DNA from: Microbacterium pseudoresistens | GTDB lineage: Bacteria > Actinomycetota > Actinomycetes > Actinomycetales > Microbacteriaceae | Reading direction: 5' to 3' | NCBI RefSeq assembly: GCF_013409745.1 | Contig: NZ_JACCBH010000001.1 | Span: forward strand, 62,001 to 126,000 | DNA length: 64,000 nt | Part shown: positions 56,042 to 62,702 of the stretch, one piece after another | Layout: each line of letters starts with the position of its first letter | How positions within the stretch are numbered: the stretch's first letter is position 1 | Notes under the pieces: generated by a model | Seen by the model: the letters and a program-made list of their open reading frames with translations, nothing else | Database searches by the model: none | What the model was told of the DNA's origin: nothing | Program-made: the position numbers and the translations under genes

Positions 56042-56131
56042 CGCCGCCTCTACGAGCGGCACGGCTTCACTCCCGACTCGGAAGACGACATGGACGTCTG
56101 GATGACCCGCCACCGGCACCAGGGCCTCTGA
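56042..56131 (+). pseudogene. C-terminal remnant of a GNAT acetyltransferase
   Basis: Thirty codons reading RRLYERHGFTPDSEDDMDVW and M-T-R-H-R to a stop. R-R-L-Y-E-R-x-G-F is the C-terminal acetyl-CoA-side motif of GNAT enzymes. Upstream in another frame lies D-I-A-L-N, which could continue the motif, so both a frameshift near 56038 and loss of the N-terminal domain are likely. No start codon is associated. Confidence 0.55.
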
Positions 56132-56138
56132 CGCCGGC

Positions 56139-57296
56139 TCACACGGCCTGGTCGAGCGGTCTGCGCCAGACGAGCACGGCGACGGCGACGACGAGGATGA
56201 GCGCGGTGAGCGCGAAGGGCACCGGGATCAGCGGATCGATGAGCACGAGGACACCTGCCAGCGGCACGACGGCATTGACGATCCGATCGGCGCGCGGCCG
56301 GATCCCCAGCACCCAGACGCCGAGGATGAAGACCGCGAGCGGGATGGTGTACGCGAAGGACGCCCAAGGCTGGTGCAGCTCGCCTTGCCCGGTCAGGACG
56401 TCGATCTCGACCTCGATTCCCGCAGAGAGCGCTCCCGCCGCCGCGAAGATGAAGTAGTGCCCGTAGCCGTAGGCCAGGGATCTGCCGAGTGAACTGATCG
56501 CGCGGTGGTGCGGCGGCCAGAAGTAGATCCACCACACCGCTGCGGTCGCGATCAACGCGAGCGAGGCGAGTCCGATCAGTGACCCGAGCCCCTCATTGTC
56601 GTGCAGGGCCTCGATGATCGCGTTCGCCGAGCCGAGCAGGCTCTCACCGAGGACGATCAGAGTGAACAGCCCGTAGCGCTCCGTGATGTGGTGCGGATGC
56701 CAGGGTGTCGTCCCTGTGCGTTCGGCAACGATCGGCACCGCGAGCTCCGCGGCGACCAGCACCACGAGCGCAACGAAGAACATCGATCTCGGAAGCAGCA
56801 GCGAGGCCAGCCACAGGGCTTGGACCAGAGTGATGCCGCCGGCGTAGATCAGCGTCGCGCGGCGGGCGGGGCCTGCCGATCGCGAGGCGCGCAGCCACTG
56901 TGCGACGAGCGCCAGGCGCATGACGACGTAGGCGATGATCAGCACGGAGAAGTCGTGGTCGTCGAAAGCCGGTTGGATGCCGGAGGCGAGGACGAGCACG
57001 CCGCCCATCTGCATAATCGTGAGAACCCGATAGAGCCAGTCGTCGGTATCGAAGGAGGTGGCGAACCAGGTGAAGTTCATCCATGCCCACCAGATCCCGA
57101 AGAACACGATCGCGTAGTTCACGATGCCGTCCAGCACGTGGCCCTCGGACAGGGCGTGATGCAGCTGGACAGAGGCGATGCTGACGGCGACCACGAAGAC
57201 GAGGTCGAAGAAGAGCTCGAGCGTCGAGGCGGCGCGGCGCTCCTCGCCGGGGTCGCGAGGTCTCATGGGGACGAGGCGGAATCGGGATGTCGTCAT
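56139..57296 (-). CDS. low temperature requirement protein A (LtrA) family membrane protein
   Basis: 385 residues with about ten membrane segments. STLELFFDLVFVVAVS, WWAWMNFTWFATSFDTDDWLYR, ERYGLFTLIVLGESLLGSANAI and YGYGHYFIFAAAGALSAGIE are the LtrA signatures. The family, named after a Listeria cold-growth gene, has no settled function. ATG 57296 is preceded by AGAAGG at 8 nt. Behind DUF2255 on the same strand. Confidence 0.92.
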   Translation of the reverse strand: MTTSRFRLVPMRPRDPGEERRAASTLELFFDLVFVVAVSIASVQLHHALSEGHVLDGIVNYAIVFFGIWWAWMNFTWFATSFDTDDWLYRVLTIMQMGGVLVLASGIQPAFDDHDFSVLIIAYVVMRLALVAQWLRASRSAGPARRATLIYAGGITLVQALWLASLLLPRSMFFVALVVLVAAELAVPIVAERTGTTPWHPHHITERYGLFTLIVLGESLLGSANAIIEALHDNEGLGSLIGLASLALIATAAVWWIYFWPPHHRAISSLGRSLAYGYGHYFIFAAAGALSAGIEVEIDVLTGQGELHQPWASFAYTIPLAVFILGVWVLGIRPRADRIVNAVVPLAGVLVLIDPLIPVPFALTALILVVAVAVLVWRRPLDQAV

Positions 57297-57370
57297 GGTG
57301 AAGCCTTCTGTGCAGAGGAGGTCCCGGGAGCCGTCATGCGACGACTTCCGGGACCTCATCGTCGTCCACG

Positions 57371-57751
57371 TCAGTCCTCGGGGACAACCTCGAGCGTGTT
57401 GCGACGCACCGGCGCGGTCGACATCGTCACCGAGTACTGGCTATCGGAGTACTTCTCGAGGAAGGAGGCATCAACGTCCTGGTTCGTCTCCTCGTCCTCC
57501 GGGTCGACGGGCACGAAGCGCACCGCCTTCTCGACGCCTCCGGCCGAGATCCGGCCGCGGCCGGTCTCCAGCGCCGGCCCGTACCACTTGCCCTGCGTGC
57601 CGTTGAAGGAGCGGATGAAGATCCGGTTCCCCACCGGCACCGACCAGATGTCGACGGTCTTGGGAGTCGTCCCGTCGGGCAGGGTCGCCCCGACGGTGAA
57701 GTAGGTGTCGGCGTTGATGCGGTCGAGTTCGTCCTTCGTCCATCCAGCCAT
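57371..57751 (-). CDS. DUF2255 family protein
   Basis: 126 residues, soluble. FTVGATLPDGTTPKTVDIWSVPVGNRIFIRSFNGTQGKWYGPAL matches DUF2255, a flavin-reductase-like or nitroreductase-like split-barrel relative of unknown activity. Likely co-transcribed with ltrA 74 nt downstream, from the promoter at 57901-57929. Confidence 0.85.
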   Translation of the reverse strand: MAGWTKDELDRINADTYFTVGATLPDGTTPKTVDIWSVPVGNRIFIRSFNGTQGKWYGPALETGRGRISAGGVEKAVRFVPVDPEDEETNQDVDASFLEKYSDSQYSVTMSTAPVRRNTLEVVPED

Positions 57752-57900
57752 GATGTGGTCCTCTGTTCGAGATATGTTCAGTGTGCCAGGGCGACCCGCC
57801 CGCCATCCTGCTCGGCGGCCAGATATCGGCTGACCCCTGCCGTTCCCTCTTTCCTATTCAGGCAGGAGCCGAGGGCAACTGCGACCTCATCCGCCGTTCG

Positions 57901-57929
57901 TATTGTCGTGTCGAACTCCAACCTGTCAA
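57901..57929 (-). promoter_or_regulatory. promoter TTGACA-17-ACAATA for DUF2255-ltrA
   Basis: Minus-strand consensus TTGACA (57924-57929), a 17-nt spacer and ACAATA (57901-57906). It implies a leader of about 145 nt before DUF2255. The gap 57752-58014 contains no gene. Confidence 0.65.
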
Positions 57930-58014
57930 GCCGGTGTCGAAATGAGCCGCGCCCGTTCGTGGTCCTGATAGCCGGGATGCAACGATTCCGGTCCGATCAG
58001 GAAGGGCGCCCTCC

Positions 58015-58200
58015 ATGTATACCGATCCGATGTTGGCGATCACCTATCACCAGGCCGAGATCCAGCGGGCCATGGTCGAGGCGGAGCGGCGTCGCGTTGC
58101 CGCTGAGCGCGGGGCGGCCGCCAAGGCCGAGCGCCCGCTGCGGCAGTCTTCCGACCGCACGCCGATCCGACGGCTTTTCCGGAAGACTGTCGCAAGCTGA
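58015..58200 (+). CDS. small basic protein preceding the ECF sigma gene
   Basis: 61 residues, highly charged and helical (AEIQRAMVEAERRRVAAERG). AGGAAGGG is 7 nt before the ATG, so it is probably real. It lies 42 nt before the sigma factor gene on the same strand. Similar short helical proteins starting M-Y-T/S-D-P are found in actinobacteria. It could bind the sigma factor or DNA, but nothing shows this. Confidence 0.65.
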   Translation: MYTDPMLAITYHQAEIQRAMVEAERRRVAAERGAAAKAERPLRQSSDRTPIRRLFRKTVAS

Positions 58201-58242
58201 ACGGCCCGGTCGGAGAGCAGATGCAGCGAGGAGATGATGACC

Positions 58243-59508
58243 ATGCCGGAACCCCAGGACGACACTCGGGATGTCGCGACGGTGATCACGCGCACGCATC
58301 GCGAGGAGTGGGCGCGGATCGTCGCGGGACTCATGCGGCGGTTCGGAGACCTCGACCTGGCCGAGGAGATGACCGCGGAGGCGTTCGCGACCGCCGTCGA
58401 GCGCTGGCCGGCACACGGCATACCGCCGAACCCTGCCGGGTGGGTGACCACGACAGCGAATCGCAGGGCGATCGACCGGCTGCGACGTGAGGCGCGTCGA
58501 GACGAGAAGCACCGGGACGCGCTGCGGCTGCAGGATCCGGAACCCGCCGCCCCGACCGGCGCCATCGAGGATGATCGGCTTCGGCTGCTGTTCATCTGCT
58601 GCCATCCGGAGCTCTCGCTCGACGCGCGTGTTGCGCTGACCTTGAGGATCGTCGGCGGGCTCACCGTCGCCGAGATCGCCCATGCATTCCTCGTGCAGGA
58701 CACGACCATGGGTCAGCGGATCAGCCGGGCCAAGGCGAAAATCAAAGCGGCCGGCATCCCCTTCGCGATCCCCGCGGCGGAGGACATCCCCGCGCGCATC
58801 GATGCGGTCCTCGTGGTGCTGTACCTCGTCTTCAACGAGGGATACCTCGCTTCGGGTCCCGACACGCCCGCGATCCGGCGCGAGCTGACCGCCGAGGGGA
58901 TCCGGCTCACCCGGCTCGCACATGAACTCCGGCCTGACGATGCCGAGGTGGTCGGTCTGCTCGCGTTGATGCTGCTCACCGACGCCCGCTCTCAGGCCCG
59001 TGTCTCGGCCGACGGTGAACTGGTGCGGCTCGATGAGCAGGATCGTGGGTCCTGGGACCGCGAGCTGATCGCCGAAGGTCTGCACCTGCTCGGATCACGG
59101 GAGGGTGATGAACCCTCCGGCAGATACCGGCTGCTCGCGGAGATCAATGCTGCACACGTCACCGCCCCGCATCCGCGTGACACCGACTGGGCGCGCATCG
59201 CGCGCCTCTACTCCCGGCTCGAGGAGATCGACCCGAGTCCACTCGTCACGCTCAATAAGGCCATCGCGCTCTCCGAGCACGACTCACCCGACCTCGCTCT
59301 CGCGATCGTCGACCGACTCACCGACGAGCTCGACGGCCACCACGCCTTCCACGTCACCCGTGCGGAACTGCTGCGCGCGACCGGCCGCTCCGCAGACGCC
59401 CGAGCGGCCTATGACCGCGCCATCGATCTGGCCGGGAACACCGCCGAGACGGCTCACCTCATCCGCCGACGAAATCAGCTCGCACCATCGAATGGAGAAC
59501 CCTCATGA
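58243..59508 (+). CDS. ECF-type RNA polymerase sigma factor, ECF42-like with C-terminal TPR-like extension
   Basis: 421 residues. Region 2 (TRTHREEWARIVAGLMRRFGDLDLAEEMTAEAFATAVERWP; NPAGWVTTTANRRAIDRLRRE) and region 4 (VALTLRIVGGLTVAEIAHAFLVQDTTMGQRISRAKAKIK) are clear. A 230-residue helical extension follows, with FNEGYLASGPD and TPR-like pairs, as in ECF42 factors. These lack an anti-sigma factor and pair with DGPF proteins, as here. ATG 58243 is 9 nt from AGGAG; the ATG at 58234 abuts it, so the ribosome site favours the shorter form. Confidence 0.92.
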   Translation: MPEPQDDTRDVATVITRTHREEWARIVAGLMRRFGDLDLAEEMTAEAFATAVERWPAHGIPPNPAGWVTTTANRRAIDRLRREARRDEKHRDALRLQDPEPAAPTGAIEDDRLRLLFICCHPELSLDARVALTLRIVGGLTVAEIAHAFLVQDTTMGQRISRAKAKIKAAGIPFAIPAAEDIPARIDAVLVVLYLVFNEGYLASGPDTPAIRRELTAEGIRLTRLAHELRPDDAEVVGLLALMLLTDARSQARVSADGELVRLDEQDRGSWDRELIAEGLHLLGSREGDEPSGRYRLLAEINAAHVTAPHPRDTDWARIARLYSRLEEIDPSPLVTLNKAIALSEHDSPDLALAIVDRLTDELDGHHAFHVTRAELLRATGRSADARAAYDRAIDLAGNTAETAHLIRRRNQLAPSNGEPS

Positions 59509-59861
59509 GCAGCAAGTACCTCGTCATCCACATGTCCGACCCCACCGGCACCGATCTGACCCCGTCCGAGGACCAGGCGATGCTCGAACGCTGGGCTGCC
59601 GAGGGCGAAGCGACAGGACGTCTCGGCGAGGGGGCACCTGTCGCGGGTGCCGAGCAGGCGAAGTCCGTCGTCGTCCGTGACGGCCGAGCCCTGATTACCG
59701 ACGGCCCGTTCCCCGAGTTCAAGGAGTGGTTCGCCGGCTATGACGTCATCACCGCCGACTCGATCGACGAGGCCGCCGAGTACATGACGAAGCATCCGGT
59801 CGCGACCCTCGGCCGCATCTACATTCTTCCGCAGGTGAGACTGCCGTGGGATGAGGAGTGA
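59505..59861 (+). CDS. YciI-like DGPF-domain protein
   Basis: 118 residues. The DGPF motif (ITDGPFPEFKEWFAGYDVI) and the ferredoxin-like YCII fold are plain. Constant partner and probable target of ECF42 sigma factors; activity unknown. Start overlaps the sigma stop by 4 nt (ATGA), so translation is coupled. Confidence 0.92.
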   Translation: MSSKYLVIHMSDPTGTDLTPSEDQAMLERWAAEGEATGRLGEGAPVAGAEQAKSVVVRDGRALITDGPFPEFKEWFAGYDVITADSIDEAAEYMTKHPVATLGRIYILPQVRLPWDEE

Positions 59862-59880
59862 CCGGCAACCTCGTCAACGA

Positions 59881-59912
59881 CGCTAGACGTTGAACCGGGA
59901 CTCGACCGGGTT
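59881..59912 (-). repeat. ychF-3'-end-like repeat, site C
   Basis: Minus-strand frame reads V-E-S-R-F-N-V followed by TAG. Plus-strand CGCTAGACGTTGAACC is nearly shared with site B. About 20 of 25 positions agree with the ychF end. Confidence 0.6.
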
Positions 59913-60019
59913 ACGTCACCGTTAGCGCTGTCACCGCAGGTGTGAAAACAAGCAACTGCTGATGATGCACGACGTATCCGACGCGACCTTTCGGACGAGT
60001 CGGCGTCACGTCCGCTCGC

Positions 60020-60319
60020 TCACGCGACCTTCAACGGTGTGATCTGGGCGATTTGCTCGGATACTCGATCCTCTGCGACCTCCAGTTCGTACTGCGTCTG
60101 CAGGTTCAGCCAGAACTGCGGCGAGATGCCGAAATAGCGCCCCAGCCGCAGCGCGGTGTCGGCCGTGATCGCACGCTTGCCATGGACGATCTCGTTGATG
60201 CGCCGCGGCGGCACTCCGATCGACACGGCGAGCTTGTTCTGTGTGATGCCGAACCCCTCGATGAAGTCCTCCATCAGAACCTCGCCCGGATGGATGGGCG
60301 GGTAGAGCTTCCTGGACAT
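60020..60319 (-). CDS. higA: HigA-type antitoxin (XRE family)
   Basis: 99 residues. HPGEVLMEDFIEGFGITQNKLAVSIGVPPRRINEIVHGKRAITADTALRLGRYFG is the HigA/VapI helix-turn-helix. It neutralises HigB and represses the operon. ATG 60319 is 5 nt from GAGGAG; an in-frame GTG 6 nt earlier lies too close. Encoded after the toxin, as normal for higBA. Confidence 0.93.
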   Translation of the reverse strand: MSRKLYPPIHPGEVLMEDFIEGFGITQNKLAVSIGVPPRRINEIVHGKRAITADTALRLGRYFGISPQFWLNLQTQYELEVAEDRVSEQIAQITPLKVA

Positions 60320-60328
60320 GATCACTCC

Positions 60329-60610
60329 TCAGTGGTAGTCGACGATTTCAACGTCCTCGGGTCCGGCGTCGGTCCACCTGAAGCAGATCCGCCATTGGTC
60401 GTTGACCCGTATGCTGTGTTGGCCGGCTCGATCACTCTTGAGCGCCTCCAGACGGTTTCCTGGGGGCACCCGCAACGCGTCGAGCGACGACGCGGCATCG
60501 AGCAGATGCAGCTTCCGATTCGCCGTTTTGTGTATGCGCGGATCGAATCGCTTCGCCGGTTCGCGACGCCAGACACGCGCGGTGTCACGGTCGGCAAACG
60601 ATCTGATCAC
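60329..60610 (-). CDS. higB: HigB-type toxin (RelE/ParE superfamily mRNA interferase)
   Basis: 93 residues, complete. IRSFADRDTARVWRREPAKRF, RKLHLLDAASSLDALRVPPGNRLEALKSD and GQHSIRVNDQWRICFRW are canonical HigB; conserved Arg, Asn-Asp-Gln-Trp-Arg and the final DVEIVDYH are intact. Ribosome-dependent mRNA cleavage is the family activity. GTG start with TAGACT 6 nt upstream, a leaderless arrangement. Confidence 0.94.
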   Translation of the reverse strand: MIRSFADRDTARVWRREPAKRFDPRIHKTANRKLHLLDAASSLDALRVPPGNRLEALKSDRAGQHSIRVNDQWRICFRWTDAGPEDVEIVDYH

Positions 60611-60616
60611 GGGCTC

Positions 60617-60635
60617 AGTCTATAACGCAATGCGT
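60617..60635 (-). promoter_or_regulatory. higBA promoter -10 and HigA operator candidate
   Basis: TAGACT (60617-60622, minus) and, right upstream, the perfect 11-bp palindrome ACGCAATGCGT (60625-60635), well placed for autorepression by HigA. Confidence 0.5.
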
Positions 60636-60638
60636 CAA

Positions 60639-60677
60639 TAACGCTAGACGTTAAACCGGAACTCCACCTAGTTCCGG
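60639..60677 (-). repeat. ychF-3'-end-like repeat, site B
   Basis: Minus-strand frame reads V-E-F-R-F-N-V followed by TAG, identical at protein level to the ychF end. Two inverted repeats: TAACG/CGTTA around CTAGA, and CCGGAACT/AGTTCCGG around CCACCT, both perfect. Confidence 0.75.
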
Positions 60678-60706
60678 CGCGGACCAACCTCTGCTCCAGC
60701 ATTTCG

Positions 60707-61130
60707 TCACCGTGTTTCGGCGTGCTCAGCGAGCCACAGTGCGGCTGTCTGACAATCATCGGGGGCAGCCGGCCACGACGGCAACACCCAGAGCATCCAC
60801 GAGACGACGATTCGGTATATCGCTACCAGCGGCGGATCCGCGATAGAAGCCGCCCGTGTGGATCTCCAAGAGCACACCTTCGGGCGGTTGCCCCACCGGC
60901 ATATGGATGCGCACACGCACGTCACGCTCGCCAGCGCTCACCGTCTCCACCGACGGAGCCGGCACGCACTCGGCTGGCGCGGGAGCAGCTTCTCGAGCCT
61001 GAGTGAGCTCACCGAGACCACGAGGCCCCTGCCCAGGACGTCGGCGTGCATAGAAAGCCTGGGACTCTTCAACCAGAGACAAGAGTTCAGGATCGATCAG
61101 AGACGACTTCTCAACCCGCATGGGATGCAA
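60707..61130 (-). pseudogene. decayed HSL-type alpha/beta hydrolase (esterase)
   Basis: From ATG 61130 the frame reads MHPMRVEKSSLIDPELLSLV to VRVRIHMPVGQPPEGVLLEI, HTGGFYRGSAAGSD, DALGVAVV, matching lipase/esterases of the HGGG family (HTGG here). It then breaks. In another frame the family sequence resumes as W-P-A-A-P-D-D-C and TAALWLAEHAETR and stops at 60707. The block that normally lies between (DYRLAPEHP-like) has been deleted with a frameshift, and the C-terminal half with the GDSAGG serine is absent. Clearly a pseudogene. Confidence 0.8.
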
Positions 61131-61172
61131 CTTTACGGGGCATCACACGACCGCAACACGATCGGCAAGCGC

Positions 61173-61183
61173 CCATATTATGG
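61173..61183. promoter_or_regulatory. palindrome CCATATTATGG upstream of the decayed esterase
   Basis: Perfect 11-bp palindrome 43 bp before the pseudogene start, possibly a leftover operator. Confidence 0.3.
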
Positions 61184-61195
61184 CATCTCAACTCG

Positions 61196-61237
61196 TCAAA
61201 GGTTCAGTTTGAGAAGCGGAAATCCACCACGTTCCGG
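61196..61237 (-). repeat. ychF-3'-end-like repeat, site D
   Basis: Minus-strand frame reads V-V-D-F-R-F-S-N followed by TGA. Inverted pairs TCAAA/TTTGA (7-base loop) and GGAA-N10-TTCC. TCCACCACGT is identical to the ychF end. Confidence 0.65.
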
Positions 61238-61288
61238 CAGATACGAACATCTACACTCAGGTACGTCAGCGTCCCCTGAATGAAGCGC

Positions 61289-61642
61289 TCAGGCGAACAT
61301 CGGCCGCGGATCGAACGTCACGCGAACCGCAACGATCCTTCCGTCTTCGACGTGGGTCCAGTTCGCGACCTGCATCGGAGCTTTGTCGCCGATCCGGAGT
61401 TCCGACCAGGTGACGACGTCGTCTTCGGAGGCCAAGCGCAGCCGCACGGTGTTCGTCTCCGTCGCCGCGAACATTCCCGCCAGCCCTTCCAAGAACTCAT
61501 CGGGACCGCGCGTGGATCCGAGAGCTCCATCAAACGTAACTTCCGGATGCAGCAGGTCGCGGAGCGGCTCGGGATCGCCGGCCGCCCAGCACTCGAAGTA
61601 GAACTCGGCGATTGCCGCGGGCGTCATCTCTGAGGAAGTCAT
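61289..61642 (-). CDS. SnoaL-like (NTF2-fold) protein
   Basis: 117 residues. AIAEFYFECWAAGDPEPLRDLLHPEVTFDG and VVTWSELRIGDKAPMQVANWTHVEDGRIVAVRVTFDPR are the NTF2/SnoaL_2 pattern: a small cone fold used as isomerase, hydrolase or dehydratase. Substrate unknown. ATG 61642 with GGAGGAG about 11 nt upstream. Divergent from a LysR gene and so its likely target. Confidence 0.85.
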   Translation of the reverse strand: MTSSEMTPAAIAEFYFECWAAGDPEPLRDLLHPEVTFDGALGSTRGPDEFLEGLAGMFAATETNTVRLRLASEDDVVTWSELRIGDKAPMQVANWTHVEDGRIVAVRVTFDPRPMFA

Positions 61643-61671
61643 GTTTCCATGCTCTCCTCCTCGATTACAGA

Positions 61672-61686
61672 AGTAAAACATCTACT
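61672..61686. promoter_or_regulatory. candidate LysR-type operator AGTA-N7-TACT
   Basis: AGTAAAACATCTACT in the 70-bp divergent gap; an interrupted dyad of the T-N11-A class used by LysR regulators. Confidence 0.45.
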
Positions 61687-61712
61687 CTTTATCTGAACTA
61701 GCATCCATGGTT

Positions 61713-62585
61713 ATGGAACTGCATCAGCTCCGATACGTCATCGAGGTGGGCCGGCTCGGTTCGTTCACCGCGGCCGCGAGTGCGCTCCACGTCAGCCAGC
61801 CCGGCGTCTCCGCCCAGGTCGCGAAGCTCGAGCGCGAGCTCGGCGTCACGCTCTTCGACCGATCCTCGCGCACGCCACGTCTCACGCCCGAGGGCCAGGC
61901 GATGATGCCGACGATGCAAGCTGTGCTCGCAGGAATCGACGAGCTTGAGCTCGTGAGCAACGAACTGGTCGGACTCGTTCGAGGGAACGTGCGGATCGGC
62001 ACGATCATCGGATGCACGATCCCGGGCTTCCTCGATGGCTTCGCGGAGTTCCGTACAGATCACCCGGGAGTGAGCGCGACGCTGGTCGAGGATGACTCGG
62101 ACACATTGCTCGCGGGGTTGCTGGCGGGCGATCTCGACGTGGTGCTGCTCGCACATTCCGAACCGCTTCCGTCGACGATCACCAGTGTGACGTTCGTCGA
62201 CGAGGCCATCTCCGTCGGAGTGCCGGAGGATCATCCGTGGTGCGGGAGCGGTGCGCTCGATGTCCACGAACTCGCGGATGTAGAAGTCATCACGCTCGCG
62301 GTCGGCACTGGCATCCGCGCCGCGCTGGATCAGATGAGCGACGCGGCGGAACGCGACCTCCGACCCGCGGTCGAAGCACACTCCCCCGACACCGTGCTCG
62401 AGCTAGCTGCCCGCGGCGCGGGCGTCGCTGTGCTCTCAGAATCGATGATCGATCCGCCGCTCGTCGCTGTTCCTCTGCGCCACGCAATGCATGCCGCACT
62501 TTCCGTTGCTGTTCGCCCGGGCCCTGGTCCTGCCGCCCACGCGCTGTTCAACGTCCTCCGCCGGAATCTCACTGCTGCGAGCTGA
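61713..62585 (+). CDS. LysR-family transcriptional regulator
   Basis: 290 residues. HTH: MELHQLRYVIEVGRLGSFTAAASALHVSQPGVSAQVAKLERELGVTLFDRSSR. The C-terminal effector domain resembles periplasmic binding proteins (GNVRIGTIIGCTIPGFLDGFAEF; SVGVPEDHPW). ATG 61713 matches the usual M-E-L-x-Q-L-R-Y start; ATG 61707 adds two residues. No clear ribosome site. Probably controls the divergent SnoaL-like gene. Confidence 0.93.
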   Translation: MELHQLRYVIEVGRLGSFTAAASALHVSQPGVSAQVAKLERELGVTLFDRSSRTPRLTPEGQAMMPTMQAVLAGIDELELVSNELVGLVRGNVRIGTIIGCTIPGFLDGFAEFRTDHPGVSATLVEDDSDTLLAGLLAGDLDVVLLAHSEPLPSTITSVTFVDEAISVGVPEDHPWCGSGALDVHELADVEVITLAVGTGIRAALDQMSDAAERDLRPAVEAHSPDTVLELAARGAGVAVLSESMIDPPLVAVPLRHAMHAALSVAVRPGPGPAAHALFNVLRRNLTAAS

Positions 62586-62666
62586 AAGCCACATCGCGCG
62601 CCGGTGCCAGACAGCGCCCCGCCCGCCCGTTGCAGACGACCGGGCGGCGAATCGCGAGCGAATCAG

Positions 62667-62702
62667 CAATCACACGTTGAAACGGAACTCCACCACGTCG
62701 CC
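62667..62702 (-). repeat. native ychF 3' end, site A (presumed original target site)
   Basis: Coding end of ychF: V-V-E-F-R-F-N-V then TGA (62670-62672). Plus-strand CACGTTGAAACGGAACTCCA is the sequence copied at sites B, C, D and E. Confidence 0.7.

Noticed and set aside
55922..56119. 65-codon minus-strand frame between LtrA and the DHFR-like gene
   Set aside because: No ribosome site, overlaps the DHFR-like gene promoter and the GNAT remnant, no resemblance to any family.
55249..60677. Integron attC sites (GTTRRRY-like GTTAAAC and GTTGAAC at E, B and C)
   Set aside because: Sites D and A do not fit, the long folded attC body is missing, there is no IntI, and the shared V-E-F-R-F-N-V coding explains the repeat better as ychF 3'-end copies.
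55249..62702. CRISPR array
   Set aside because: The repeats are hundreds to thousands of bases apart with genes between them.
53163..62702. Prophage or ICE backbone
   Set aside because: No integrase, capsid, portal, relaxase, VirB/FtsK-type or replication gene could be recognised in this stretch.
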